The translations under genes were made by a program, and so were the position numbers. A stretch of DNA of 64,000 bases. Origin: an uncultured Erythrobacter sp. GTDB lineage: Bacteria; Pseudomonadota; Alphaproteobacteria; Sphingomonadales; Sphingomonadaceae. The stretch spans positions 779,501 through 843,500 of the forward strand of contig NZ_CANMPJ010000001.1 in assembly GCF_947499705.1 (NCBI RefSeq). Reading direction: 5' to 3'. The notes beneath the pieces were generated by a model, which was not told where the DNA came from, did no database searches, and saw nothing but the letters and a program-made list of their open reading frames with translations. Below, piece by piece: positions 50,071-59,216 of the stretch (position 1 is the stretch's first letter; every line of letters starts with the position of its first letter).

Positions 50071-53000
50071 TCATGAAGGAAGCTCGAACAAGATTCCAAC
50101 GACTTCCATCAGCGCAGTTAGTTTAGGCAGGCCCTGTTTCCCATCGAAACTCAGCAACTCGGCCGGCGTCGTTCCATCCGGGTTGAGGCTCTCAAGAACG
50201 ACAAGCTGATCGTGCGGTCGAAACCTCTTGAAATACCTGGCACCAGTGTCGTCCACCGCGATCACGAGCCGTCCTTCCAATTGCGCGATCACCTCGCTTG
50301 CTATCGTGACCGGATGAGTGACGATGTACTGACCGTCCAGTGCGATAGGTTCGGCGCTGCGCCCTGCAACCTGGAACAGTCTGGCATCTTTGAGCAGTGC
50401 ATGAACTGGGTCAATATCGGTGAGGGCGACAAACTCCTCGTTGTCCGTCTTGGGCGGTACCGGCAGTCGATGTCGTGCGAAGAGCGTCCCAACTATTTTT
50501 CGCAGGTGGATCTGCTCTTTCGGAGCGATCAGGGGTTGCGGAAGCGATGTGGGATCGGTGGCCTGGCCAGTCAGGATGACGATGTGAGGATGCAGCTCGG
50601 TTTCATTGTACCGTCGCGCTAGCAGTTGATCCTGAAACGTGGCGACGACGAGGTTACGCTCATTCACTTTTGCATAGTTACTTACGATGATCACGTCGCC
50701 GACATCAGCCACCGGGTCGAGTGTTCCCGCTGTCAGCTGAAAGGCGGCATGGTTGTAGAGCGTGATTTGCTGCGCTTCTGACAAATCCACCAACGTGATT
50801 AGACCGTCGCCAGCGCGCCCGTCGGTCTTGGCTGCCGCGGCGATACCGGTATGGAGAAACGGAACAGCTTTGAGGTCGGCGGCATCGGTCGTTGGGAACT
50901 CAACCACATTCTCCATCCAGGCGAACAAGCGCGGCTCGCCTACGTGGGCTTCGAATTCAGCGAGAATCTTGAAGCAGGTGTGAAGTCGTGATTCTACCTT
51001 CCCCTCCCAGAACGTTCTGACGTCCATCGCCTGTGCGACACCAATCGTGCCGTCAAAATGATGATGCGCCTCGTTGATGTATTGCATGGCCTTACCGCCA
51101 CCGCCGCCTGCGATATATTCGAGCAGTTTGCTGAAGGACGGGTTGGTGAACGGAGGTACGCTGGCGGTGCGCCGCGCCCTCATTATCGTAGCGAGCTCTT
51201 CCAAGGTCTTGTTTGCGACGTCCGGGTCTTCGGCGCGAAGCATGATTTTGAGCAAGTCTTCGAGATAGATGCGGACTTTCTGGACATAGGCGTGCCCTTT
51301 CTGGTCATCGTTTGTTGCTTGCGCGTCGGAAAAAGCACTCGAGAGAGAATCTCCGTATATGATCGTCGCCACCTTGGAAGCATCGCACATGCGCACAACT
51401 AGGCCCTGCTGGCCGGGCAACTTCTCTGAGTTGACCAGCATCTGAAAAAATTGACGCTCATGGGTTATCATAAGGATTTGCGCGCCCATGATGTCGGTCG
51501 GTTCCGCCTTACCCAGCCTAGCGATCTCCTCGGCCCATTTACGCTTGTTGCGCGGATCGAAGGTCGTCTGGGGGTCGTCCAGCACCATCAAAGGAAACGG
51601 ATTGGCTCCAGCATCGATAATCGCCTGTTCGCGCACGGCGAGCACAAAGGCCCATAGGATCGCACGCAACCAAGAGCTGTTGGCGACCACCGACGCATCA
51701 ACTCGTATGCCAGGATCGAAGCTGCCGGTAAGGTGGACTGCTTTCTTCGCCAAGGCGGCATCTTCGAACGACAATCGCTCTTTGAAATGTATCCGGGCAA
51801 GAATTTGCTTCATGCGATCTGCCAGCGCCGAGATTGATCCGGCAGTCTGGGCAGCAACGAGCAGACGTAGGTCCTTTAAAGGTATCAACGCCGCAGCTAT
51901 CGCTTCCCGGACCCGTTGTTGCTCATTGATCGGAAGCCACAAATCCGCTTCCTTCGCAGCTGCCTCCAAGTCCGTAGCAATTTGATCGAGTGGGGCGGCG
52001 CGCTCCAAGGCAGCTTCCAGCGCCTGAACCTTGCCCTCCAGGCAGTCGGCCGGATACGCCCCGTCCTCTGTCGCGCGGCCCACCAACTCGCGCCAACTAT
52101 CCACAAATTGAGGTCGATGCGTTTGCCACCAAGCAGCTAACGCCATCACGCGCTCCACCTTGTCAACGTAGCTTAGTAGCGCGGAAGCCGCCGGTGGGCA
52201 GGTCGGATCTGGCTGCGCCATGGTGTACGAGAAGACGGGCAGCTTCGGGGTTATGTTGTCAGAGGCATCCGAAGCGAATGCTCCTATGCCGGTCAGGACG
52301 GTCGAAAACGGCGCCCCTTGGACGAACACCTGCTTGGCAGCCTCGGAAAAGGCGTCGCGCGGCTGCATCGTCGATAAACTTTCGAAATACACGTCAACAG
52401 CCTGCGGCATGGAATCGCGTATCGATTTCTCGAGCTCGATACAAACATCGGCCAGTCTTCGCTCGGCGACGGCTGCCGCCTGCTTGAGGGAGGCGAGTTC
52501 ATCGGCAAGTGCTGCACGCTCTTCACCAGTCAGCTTGGACTCGCATAACGGGCAATTGGCGTCCTCGTGAGAATGCGACGCCGGTTCGAAATAGCTGGAT
52601 GCAAGCGCCTTCAGCCTCAGCTTCTTATCCTCGGCTTGTCGCTTGTCCCACGTGATCGCTTCGGCGAGTCTGACTCTTGAGCCGTCGATCAGGTCAGCCA
52701 GAGCCTGGAAATGCTTGTCTTCCGGAGCATTTGCGAGCGCCTTCCAAGCTGAGAACACTTCGACGCCTTTGGAACTGTCTCCGAGAATTGCACGTGCCGA
52801 ATTGACGGCCGACTTGATTTTGACTCGATCATCCGCATTCGCTGTGTCGAGTGTCGAAGCGATCTCCGAAGTTAGTACGGCGAGATGTTCGGCAGCCTGA
52901 TTCGAAGCCCCCTTCGCGATATCGCGGAGCTCTTGAGCGTAGCCATTATCTTCGCGTTTGCCCGCTACCTTTAGGTCGAAGCTTATCGTCACAGCTGTTT

Positions 53001-53943
53001 GGGACGCACGCTCAAGAGCAGCTTCGAGGCGGGCCGCGATTGTGTCGCCGCCCTTGTCCAGTGCATACTTGAGAAAGCGTTTAGACCGGTGGGCGAAATT
53101 GGCGGCACCCTCGGCAATGGCAGCCAGCTGATCGAGCCCGGTCAACAGCTTGACTGCATCATAGATTGACCGGCTACGTTCGCCAAATCCGATACGGGTA
53201 AGGCGAGCGGGCATAAGGAGCCCGACCTCTAACATTTCGGGGGCCATCATTAAGTCGGGAGAGATATCAACTTCGATCTGGGGCTGAGCACCGGGCGCGG
53301 CCAAGAGCTTGCGGTATGCATGTGCTGTGTTGCCCGCCGGATCATGGAAGGTTAGCCGCACCGAGGTCTCGGCAGTGCCGGCCAATTCCATCGGACTGGT
53401 TGGATAGGACGCGATGGCAGGCCAGTCGCCTATGATTGAGCCAGCATCATCCTCGACGGGAGTTCGGACCCCTGTTTCAATATATAGCCCGTCTTCGTCA
53501 CGGCAACGATAGCCGGTCATCGCCCAGATGATCGCGCTGGCAAGCGACGTCTTGCCCGATCCGTTTTGACCCTCAAGACACCAGTTTGCCTCGTCGAATG
53601 GCACGACAAAAGGCGGCCCCCCGGCCTGGTTCAATCCGCCGAAGCCACTGGTTTCAATTCGAGCCAAGCGCCATGGGCCGGCATTCTCCGCCATCCCGCT
53701 CGATTGCGTCTCAGTCGCAGGGTCAAAGGTCTCAAGCTTCCAAGCCGCAACCAAGTCGTCAAAGAGGCTTTCGTGCGCGTCGACGACCTTGTCTTGCTCA
53801 CATGAGAGCAGGAAGCGGAACAGACGCCGCGCGCCAGCCGAAGCGAGGTGCACCGAGCCTGCCTTGTGGTCGCCGAACTTCGCCCAAGTGAGCGGCGCAC
53901 CGGAAAGAAGCCGCTGTTTTGCCTCGTAGAATGAAAGCGCCAT
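50071..53943 (-). CDS. SMC/Rad50-like ATPase with two C-terminal S24-like peptidase modules
   Basis: The 1290-residue protein has a 90-residue N-terminal part of unknown type; an ABC-ATPase head with Walker A GQNGSGKT (residues 125-132); long helical arms around a zinc-hook-like NCPLC (464-467); Walker B LMVLDD (785-790) and H-loop THER (827-830). After about residue 1055 come two segments alike to each other and to LexA/S24 domains. In the first, GTLDPVADVGDVIIV (from 1073) and LARRY (1108-1112) place Thr1074 and Arg1110 at the Ser and Lys positions. In the second, GRSAEPIALDGQYIV (from 1194) and YFKRF (1237-1241) keep Ser1196 and Lys1239. The S24 call is by eye. Co-transcribed with a GNAT-like gene near attR; defence is inferred. 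Confidence 0.85.
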   Translation of the reverse strand: MALSFYEAKQRLLSGAPLTWAKFGDHKAGSVHLASAGARRLFRFLLSCEQDKVVDAHESLFDDLVAAWKLETFDPATETQSSGMAENAGPWRLARIETSGFGGLNQAGGPPFVVPFDEANWCLEGQNGSGKTSLASAIIWAMTGYRCRDEDGLYIETGVRTPVEDDAGSIIGDWPAIASYPTSPMELAGTAETSVRLTFHDPAGNTAHAYRKLLAAPGAQPQIEVDISPDLMMAPEMLEVGLLMPARLTRIGFGERSRSIYDAVKLLTGLDQLAAIAEGAANFAHRSKRFLKYALDKGGDTIAARLEAALERASQTAVTISFDLKVAGKREDNGYAQELRDIAKGASNQAAEHLAVLTSEIASTLDTANADDRVKIKSAVNSARAILGDSSKGVEVFSAWKALANAPEDKHFQALADLIDGSRVRLAEAITWDKRQAEDKKLRLKALASSYFEPASHSHEDANCPLCESKLTGEERAALADELASLKQAAAVAERRLADVCIELEKSIRDSMPQAVDVYFESLSTMQPRDAFSEAAKQVFVQGAPFSTVLTGIGAFASDASDNITPKLPVFSYTMAQPDPTCPPAASALLSYVDKVERVMALAAWWQTHRPQFVDSWRELVGRATEDGAYPADCLEGKVQALEAALERAAPLDQIATDLEAAAKEADLWLPINEQQRVREAIAAALIPLKDLRLLVAAQTAGSISALADRMKQILARIHFKERLSFEDAALAKKAVHLTGSFDPGIRVDASVVANSSWLRAILWAFVLAVREQAIIDAGANPFPLMVLDDPQTTFDPRNKRKWAEEIARLGKAEPTDIMGAQILMITHERQFFQMLVNSEKLPGQQGLVVRMCDASKVATIIYGDSLSSAFSDAQATNDDQKGHAYVQKVRIYLEDLLKIMLRAEDPDVANKTLEELATIMRARRTASVPPFTNPSFSKLLEYIAGGGGGKAMQYINEAHHHFDGTIGVAQAMDVRTFWEGKVESRLHTCFKILAEFEAHVGEPRLFAWMENVVEFPTTDAADLKAVPFLHTGIAAAAKTDGRAGDGLITLVDLSEAQQITLYNHAAFQLTAGTLDPVADVGDVIIVSNYAKVNERNLVVATFQDQLLARRYNETELHPHIVILTGQATDPTSLPQPLIAPKEQIHLRKIVGTLFARHRLPVPPKTDNEEFVALTDIDPVHALLKDARLFQVAGRSAEPIALDGQYIVTHPVTIASEVIAQLEGRLVIAVDDTGARYFKRFRPHDQLVVLESLNPDGTTPAELLSFDGKQGLPKLTALMEVVGILFELPS

Positions 53944-54800
53944 TTCCCCTCCTGTTCAGGCAACATAGCGCCACGAAGTTCAAATACGCCAGAAAATTGG
54001 AGCTTTCAGAATAGGGTGATCTGGCAAGCCACCCCTTTCCCCCAGCTTCAATTACAGTGTTTTTCGCCCCTGATCACTTGCGGCGGCCAGACTTCACCAG
54101 GTTAGCAGCAGCATTCAGGGTGACCCGCGACCGGTATGAACGACTGGATTTAAGGCACCTCGTGGCCGCCGCGGCAGGGCTGAATGAATGGCTGCTTTCG
54201 GACGTTTCTCAGACCAGTGTGTACGACCCGAATGAGGGGGCAAATCCGACGCAGGCACTCTCTCGGCTCTAAGCGAGCGAGTGAAGACCAACACCGTCAC
54301 AATTGACGCCATTCACCCGCGCGAGAAGTGAGGGTGGCACTAGCCGTTCGATGTCAGGTCTACTGTCAGCCAATCCCTAGCAGATTAGCAACTTGAGCAG
54401 CGTGTCGCTCCGATTTTGCATTATTGCCGGTCGACCAGACATCGAACCCAGCGAGTTTTCGGACGCCGTAAAAGGCGGTGCGGATCGGTGCTAGCCGTAC
54501 ACCGATTTTTCCTGAATGCAGGGAAAAGGCTCTGCGATTTTGAAAGACAATCAAGATTTATCAGACGGCACAGGGCCTGCACCTGTCCCGCTTGAATCTA
54601 ATCAAAACAAATCAGGTCAGAAGAACCCAACGTCAAGGTTACGGTAAGGGTCCGGGCACGGGGAGTCGTAATTCGTGTGTAATCAGGCATGGCATTACAC
54701 GGGCATTCCGGGAATGTTCTTTGCAGGGATTACGCGCTCTAACCCTAGGGTTTTCAAGGGCTAGGGCACGATAGGGAAGTTCGCGGAACCCTGCGCACCT
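53944..54800. other. Gene-poor right end of the island
   Basis: Over 850 bp without a supported gene. Two short frames (54057-54272 plus, 71 aa; 54366-54554 minus, 62 aa) have no ribosome site or known family and may be gene remains. Near attR, GTGTAAT at 54677-54683 and ATTACAC at 54694-54700 make an inverted repeat, and AACCCTAGGGTT lies at about 54739-54750; such short repeats could be integrase or excisionase arm sites. Confidence 0.5.
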
Positions 54801-54857
54801 AGACTGTAAATCTGCCCGCGCAAGCGTACGCTGGTTCGAATCCAGCCCTGTCCACCA
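54801..54857 (+). repeat. attR: 57-base copy of the tRNA-Tyr 3' end
   Basis: Identical to 38505-38561. It holds the anticodon arm 3' part, variable arm, T arm and CCA but no D arm or 5' acceptor strand, so it is not a tRNA gene. It marks the far end of the island; the chromosome resumes with the DUF3857 gene region. Confidence 0.95.
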
Positions 54858-54996
54858 CCGCTTCCCACGGCAAGCCGCCGATCATCTGCGTTGGTTGATT
54901 AGACCAATGGGACGGGTGATTCGATCAGGCAAAGCGTTCGGCCCGTGACTAGGTCGGTGAGGATGACGCCGTTCAATAAGCCAGGGCTAAAAGACT

Positions 54997-57873
54997 CTAA
55001 AAATCAAATCCCCAACGCCGATACTTGCGAGCTATTCCAGGGCTGCGGGCGATCGCCGATGCGATGTCGGTCGCGCCTCTCGAATCACCCTGTTCGCGCA
55101 GGATCAGACCTCTGAGCAGCAGTGTTTCGGTCTGCTCCGGATTGAGTTCCAACGCAGCTTCTGCATCGGCCAGCGCTTCGGCGAGTTGGCCATTGCGCAG
55201 ATAGGCGAGAGCCCGGCTGTCAAGCGCCATGGCCGTGTTGTCGCTGTTCTCGACGGCCTTGGTACAAATCGGGATCGCGTCTGAGACGCCGATTTCCCAT
55301 GTGCCCATGAACCAGCATTTCGAATTGAGAACATCGGCATTGTTCGGTGCGTCGACCAGCAAATCCGCGAGTAGCGCCAATCCCGCTGGCCCATTGCCCT
55401 CGACCGCTTCGACATCGGCCATGGCGTATGCCATCGAACGGCGCACGTCCTCGTCGCCGTCCACTTCTTCCAGCAACTCGCGGGCACCGGCGAGATCACC
55501 AAGTTCGGTCAGCATGCGCGCGAGTGTGATTGCCCGGTCATGCGACGGGTCCAAGGCAAAGGCTTCCTCAAGATCGGCCTTTGCGCTTTCGAGATCGAGC
55601 AGTTGCTGGTGCACATATGACCGTTCTTCGTACATTCGCGCTGTGGCTTCGATTTCGATGGCACTGTTCATATCCTCAAGCGAGCCAGCGAAATCATAGG
55701 TCTGGAACCGGAAGCTTGAGCGGTTGAGGTAAGGCCCGGCTTCGTCCGGTTCCTCCTCGATCAGGCGTCCCAGAGCAGCGTCAATCGGTTCCAGCACGGA
55801 TCGGTCCGCCCCTTCGGCAAACCGCCAGCGCCGCGGAAGATCTTCGGGTGCCATGATCTTCACTTCGGAACGCGCAAGCTGCGAGGATTTGCGGCGTTCG
55901 GCGCGGAACTCCGACGCCGGAATTTCTCCGCCGAGGCTCGTCTGCGCTTCGACGATGACAAGGTTTCGTCCGTCCAGATCAATGTCGCGTTGGAACCGTT
56001 GGCCCGCGACAGTGAGGTCAAGCTCCGTCGCGCCGCGAATGGCGAATTCACCGGCCGTCTCGGGCAGCGTGATGCGGTATTCGGCAGTCGACGTGCCGGG
56101 CGGGGGCACGCTTGCTGGCAGATCGCGCCACGCCTTGCGTGAGCGATCCGGCGAGAATTCGAACGAGCTTGACGGCAGCGGCGGTTCAAACTCACCGTTG
56201 GGACCATCGAATTTCAGCAATGCCGGGAAGATAGCATCGATGATCAGCGTCGCTTCGCTGTCGTCATCGCCTTCCTCAACCCTGACATCGAGTACGCTGA
56301 CGCTGCCGCCCGTTACCCGGCGGAAGCCGCCTCCCATCCGCTGCTTGTTCTCATCAGTGATCTTGTCTGCATTGGCGTTCATCTGCGCAGCGTGCGGACC
56401 GACCATCTTCATCTTCATGGTGCCAAGCATGGGCAGATCGGCGCCAAGGCTTGCGTCCATTACCAGCTCAATTCCGGTATCGGCAAAGCGGGGCGTTTCC
56501 TGCTGGATCGGTTCGAGCTCGGCCCCGGCATCACGGATCGGCAGGCCATAGTAGAACGGCGGTACATTACCGACGACATTGATGTTGGCGCCGATGCTGG
56601 TGCCGTCGAGGTAATAGTGCTGTCCATCGACGGTCGCCCGCACGAGAACATGATTGAAAGCGCCGGGTAGGGGCAGAGACGTCGGGGCGACCTCGCCGCG
56701 ATTGGTCGAGACCAAGACAGGCTCTGCTTCGATGCCCAGATCGGCCAAGACGGCCAGCAAGATCAAGGTTTTTGCCTTGCAGTCGCCGTAGCGTTTTTCC
56801 CATGTGGTTGCGACGTCCTGGGGCAGGTAGTTTCCGCCATCCAGGCCATTCAGCAGGTATCGAATGTCTTCCTGTACCAGCTCGAGCGCAGCGACGGCGC
56901 GCGCAAGTTCGCTGCCCGGCATCGAACGGATCGCGTCAATCTTTTTGTTAAGGTCATTGAGACCCTCGAGAGCGCCGTCGACCTTGTAATAGGGTGCCAT
57001 CACACTGGAGACTTCGCCCCAATCCTCGAAAGTGCCGAGTTGCAGCAGTGTCGGCCTGTGGAAGCGCGCAGGAGCGTCATAAGGATACTCCTCACCTTCC
57101 GGCAGCGGCAGGGTGATGTTGATCCAGTTGTGCCCATCACGCAGTTCAGGAGCGCCCAGATCGAAATCGGGGCCAGCCTGCCAGCGGACATCGAGATCGT
57201 CCGACCACGAAGCAAGCACGCGCGTGAAGTCGGCGATCTTGCTCGGTTCGCGCCACAGCATCGCCTGGCTTTGCACTTCGCGGCCCAGCGCCTGATCGGA
57301 ATTGGTAACCGAGTAGCGCATTCGCAGTTCATCGCCGACCTGCAGGCCGGGCACGGACATTGTCGCGGTTAGCGAGCCGTCGATAATTCGCATTTCGAGC
57401 AAACGCTCACGCCGGAGAATCTCCATCCGCTCGCCTTGCTCGATCACGTCGATGGTTTCACCGTCGCGCAGGATCGCGATTTCGTGAACGATCAAATCGC
57501 CCTTGTCCGGCAACCATTGGGCAGTCAGCGTTCCAACCTGACCGAGCTCTTGCAGCGAGGAAAGGCGGAAAACCGTATCGGTGTATTCCCACAACCGGCC
57601 ATCTTCGATCCTAATCTGTTTGTCTTGAACAACCAGGCTGTTTGAAGGATCGCGCTCCACGGTCGAGAGGTCGACCGGTTGGACCCAGGTGGGTGCAGGT
57701 TCATAGACGACTTCATCACCAGCCACTGCTGGGACCGATGTGCTCGCGAGCAACAAGCCGATCGCACCGGCAAGAGAACGAACAAAGGCCTGCGAGCGTT
57801 TGCTCGGCGGATTTCGATCGAATGAAGTGAGGTTTGCCCGGTTAGTGCGCCCTGCTTCGAAATTTGATTGCAT
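54997..57873 (-). CDS. DUF3857/transglutaminase-like/TPR exported protein
   Basis: The 958-residue protein has a signal peptide after a basic leader (SLAGAIGLLLASTSVPAVAG), a DUF3857 domain (about residues 60-230), a transglutaminase-like domain with Cys in EKRYGDCKAKTLILLAVLAD, His in GAFNHVLVRATV and Asp in YYLDGTS, a beta-rich DUF3858-like part, and at least four C-terminal tetratricopeptide repeats (LNPEQTETLLLRGLILREQG). The triad is complete, so it may act as a periplasmic amidase or cross-linker. ATG 57873 with AGGA is preferred to 57903. Confidence 0.88.
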   Translation of the reverse strand: MQSNFEAGRTNRANLTSFDRNPPSKRSQAFVRSLAGAIGLLLASTSVPAVAGDEVVYEPAPTWVQPVDLSTVERDPSNSLVVQDKQIRIEDGRLWEYTDTVFRLSSLQELGQVGTLTAQWLPDKGDLIVHEIAILRDGETIDVIEQGERMEILRRERLLEMRIIDGSLTATMSVPGLQVGDELRMRYSVTNSDQALGREVQSQAMLWREPSKIADFTRVLASWSDDLDVRWQAGPDFDLGAPELRDGHNWINITLPLPEGEEYPYDAPARFHRPTLLQLGTFEDWGEVSSVMAPYYKVDGALEGLNDLNKKIDAIRSMPGSELARAVAALELVQEDIRYLLNGLDGGNYLPQDVATTWEKRYGDCKAKTLILLAVLADLGIEAEPVLVSTNRGEVAPTSLPLPGAFNHVLVRATVDGQHYYLDGTSIGANINVVGNVPPFYYGLPIRDAGAELEPIQQETPRFADTGIELVMDASLGADLPMLGTMKMKMVGPHAAQMNANADKITDENKQRMGGGFRRVTGGSVSVLDVRVEEGDDDSEATLIIDAIFPALLKFDGPNGEFEPPLPSSSFEFSPDRSRKAWRDLPASVPPPGTSTAEYRITLPETAGEFAIRGATELDLTVAGQRFQRDIDLDGRNLVIVEAQTSLGGEIPASEFRAERRKSSQLARSEVKIMAPEDLPRRWRFAEGADRSVLEPIDAALGRLIEEEPDEAGPYLNRSSFRFQTYDFAGSLEDMNSAIEIEATARMYEERSYVHQQLLDLESAKADLEEAFALDPSHDRAITLARMLTELGDLAGARELLEEVDGDEDVRRSMAYAMADVEAVEGNGPAGLALLADLLVDAPNNADVLNSKCWFMGTWEIGVSDAIPICTKAVENSDNTAMALDSRALAYLRNGQLAEALADAEAALELNPEQTETLLLRGLILREQGDSRGATDIASAIARSPGIARKYRRWGFDF

Positions 57874-58076
57874 ATTGTCCTGAATTTCTGATCGAACCGT
57901 CATCGGTCCGCAGCCCCACGTTAAGTTGTTCGCCCCAACAGGCTTTTGCCCCTGAATACCTTAGCGAAGGCGGCTACGCGCTCAAGCGGATTCACCTAGA
58001 ATTGTGGGCATTCCCATAGCCAATGCGAATACGGAGCCTTGCAGGGCGTTTCGCTCGGCAGTATTGCGCTCGGCCC

Positions 58077-59216
58077 ATGCAAGACGTGCAACTTACGCAT
58101 CGCCCCGTGATCTCCACGACCGGCCTTTTCACCCCTGCGGAATCGATCTCAAACGAAGAACTGGTCGAAAGCTTCAATCGCTTCGTCGAGCTTCACAATG
58201 AACGCCATGCCGATGCGATTGCGGCTGGCGAAATGGAGGCACTGCAACCGTCTTCGGTGGAATTCATCGAGAAGGCGAGCGGGATCAAGGCACGCCATGT
58301 GATGAGCAAGGAGCCGATCCTCGATCCTGAAGTCATGGCTCCGCGCTGGGACGAACGGCCCGATGATGAATTGGCGATCATGGCCGAGATCGGCGTTATC
58401 GCCGCGAAACAGGCGCTGGAGCGGGCGGGGCGCAAGGCCGAAGATGTCGACGCGGTGCTGTGTGCGGCTTCCAACATGCAGCGCGCTTACCCAGCGATGG
58501 CGATCGAAATACAACAGGCGCTGGGCATCGATGGCTTCGGGTTCGACATGAATGTGGCGTGCTCATCGGCAACGTTCGGCATTCAGACCGCCGCCGATTA
58601 TGTCCGCGCAGGCAATGCCAAGAGTGTGCTGGTGGTCAGCCCCGAGATCACTTCAGGCCACCTCAACTGGCGCGACCGCGATAGCCATTTCATTTTTGGC
58701 GATGTCGCGACCGCCGTGCTGGTCGAAGATGAAGCGATTGCGCCTAGGGAACATTGGGCGATCCTCGGGACCAAGCTTAAGACCGTGTTCTCAAACAACA
58801 TCCGCAACAATTTCGGGTTCCTCAACCGCGCGCATCCCGAGACATCAGGTAGCGCAGACAAATTGTTCGTGCAGGAAGGTCGCAAGGTCTTCAAAGAGGT
58901 CGTGCCGATGGTCGCTCAGATGATCATCGATGAAGCGGAAAAGCTGCAACTCGATCCCGCAGCCATTCGCCGGCTGTGGCTACATCAGGCGAATGCCGGG
59001 ATGAACCGCCTGATCTCGCAGCGCGTGCTGGGTCATGAGGCCAACGCCGATGAAAGCCCCACGGTGCTCGACACTTATGGGAACACTTCAAGCGCAGGCT
59101 CGATCATCGCGTTTCATAGACATAGCGAAGACCTGGTTCCGGGCGACACCGGCTTGATCTGCAGCTTTGGAGCGGGTTACTCAGCCGGAACGGTGTTCGT
59201 GCGCAAAGCAGCCTGA
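58077..59216 (+). CDS. Beta-ketoacyl-ACP synthase III-family (FabH-like) enzyme
   Basis: The 379-residue thiolase-fold enzyme has the catalytic Cys in NVACSSATFGIQTAA, His in LHQANAGMNRLI and Asn in GNTSSAGSIIAF. It condenses an acyl-CoA with malonyl-ACP or a similar donor. At 379 residues it is longer than FabH (about 320), with an insert near residues 30-70, as in the alphaproteobacterial FabH-like branch; it may not be the housekeeping enzyme. ATG 58077 (MQDVQLTHRP). Its end overlaps the PAP2 gene end by 40 bp. Confidence 0.9.
   Translation: MQDVQLTHRPVISTTGLFTPAESISNEELVESFNRFVELHNERHADAIAAGEMEALQPSSVEFIEKASGIKARHVMSKEPILDPEVMAPRWDERPDDELAIMAEIGVIAAKQALERAGRKAEDVDAVLCAASNMQRAYPAMAIEIQQALGIDGFGFDMNVACSSATFGIQTAADYVRAGNAKSVLVVSPEITSGHLNWRDRDSHFIFGDVATAVLVEDEAIAPREHWAILGTKLKTVFSNNIRNNFGFLNRAHPETSGSADKLFVQEGRKVFKEVVPMVAQMIIDEAEKLQLDPAAIRRLWLHQANAGMNRLISQRVLGHEANADESPTVLDTYGNTSSAGSIIAFHRHSEDLVPGDTGLICSFGAGYSAGTVFVRKAA

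Larger units (their letters stand above)
38505..54857. mobile_element. 16.3 kb genomic island in tRNA-Tyr
   Basis: The island is bounded by exact 57-base direct repeats, attL 38505-38561 (in the tRNA) and attR 54801-54857. A tyrosine integrase gene points to attL and starts the island, as usual for tRNA islands. The content is integrase, RHH regulator, AlpA-like protein, primase/DUF3987 module, unknown coupled genes, a copper cassette and an SMC-like ATPase unit. No conjugation or capsid genes are recognised, so it probably moves with help (satellite or mobilisable). The core genes rlmB and the DUF3857 gene flank it. Confidence 0.93.

Noticed and set aside
54057..54554. Two short frames of 71 and 62 residues near attR
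   Set aside because: No ribosome site, no family and no coupling; they may be remains but cannot be supported as genes.
54801..54857. A second tRNA-Tyr
   Set aside because: Only the 3' 57 bases are present; no 5' acceptor strand or D arm. It is attR.
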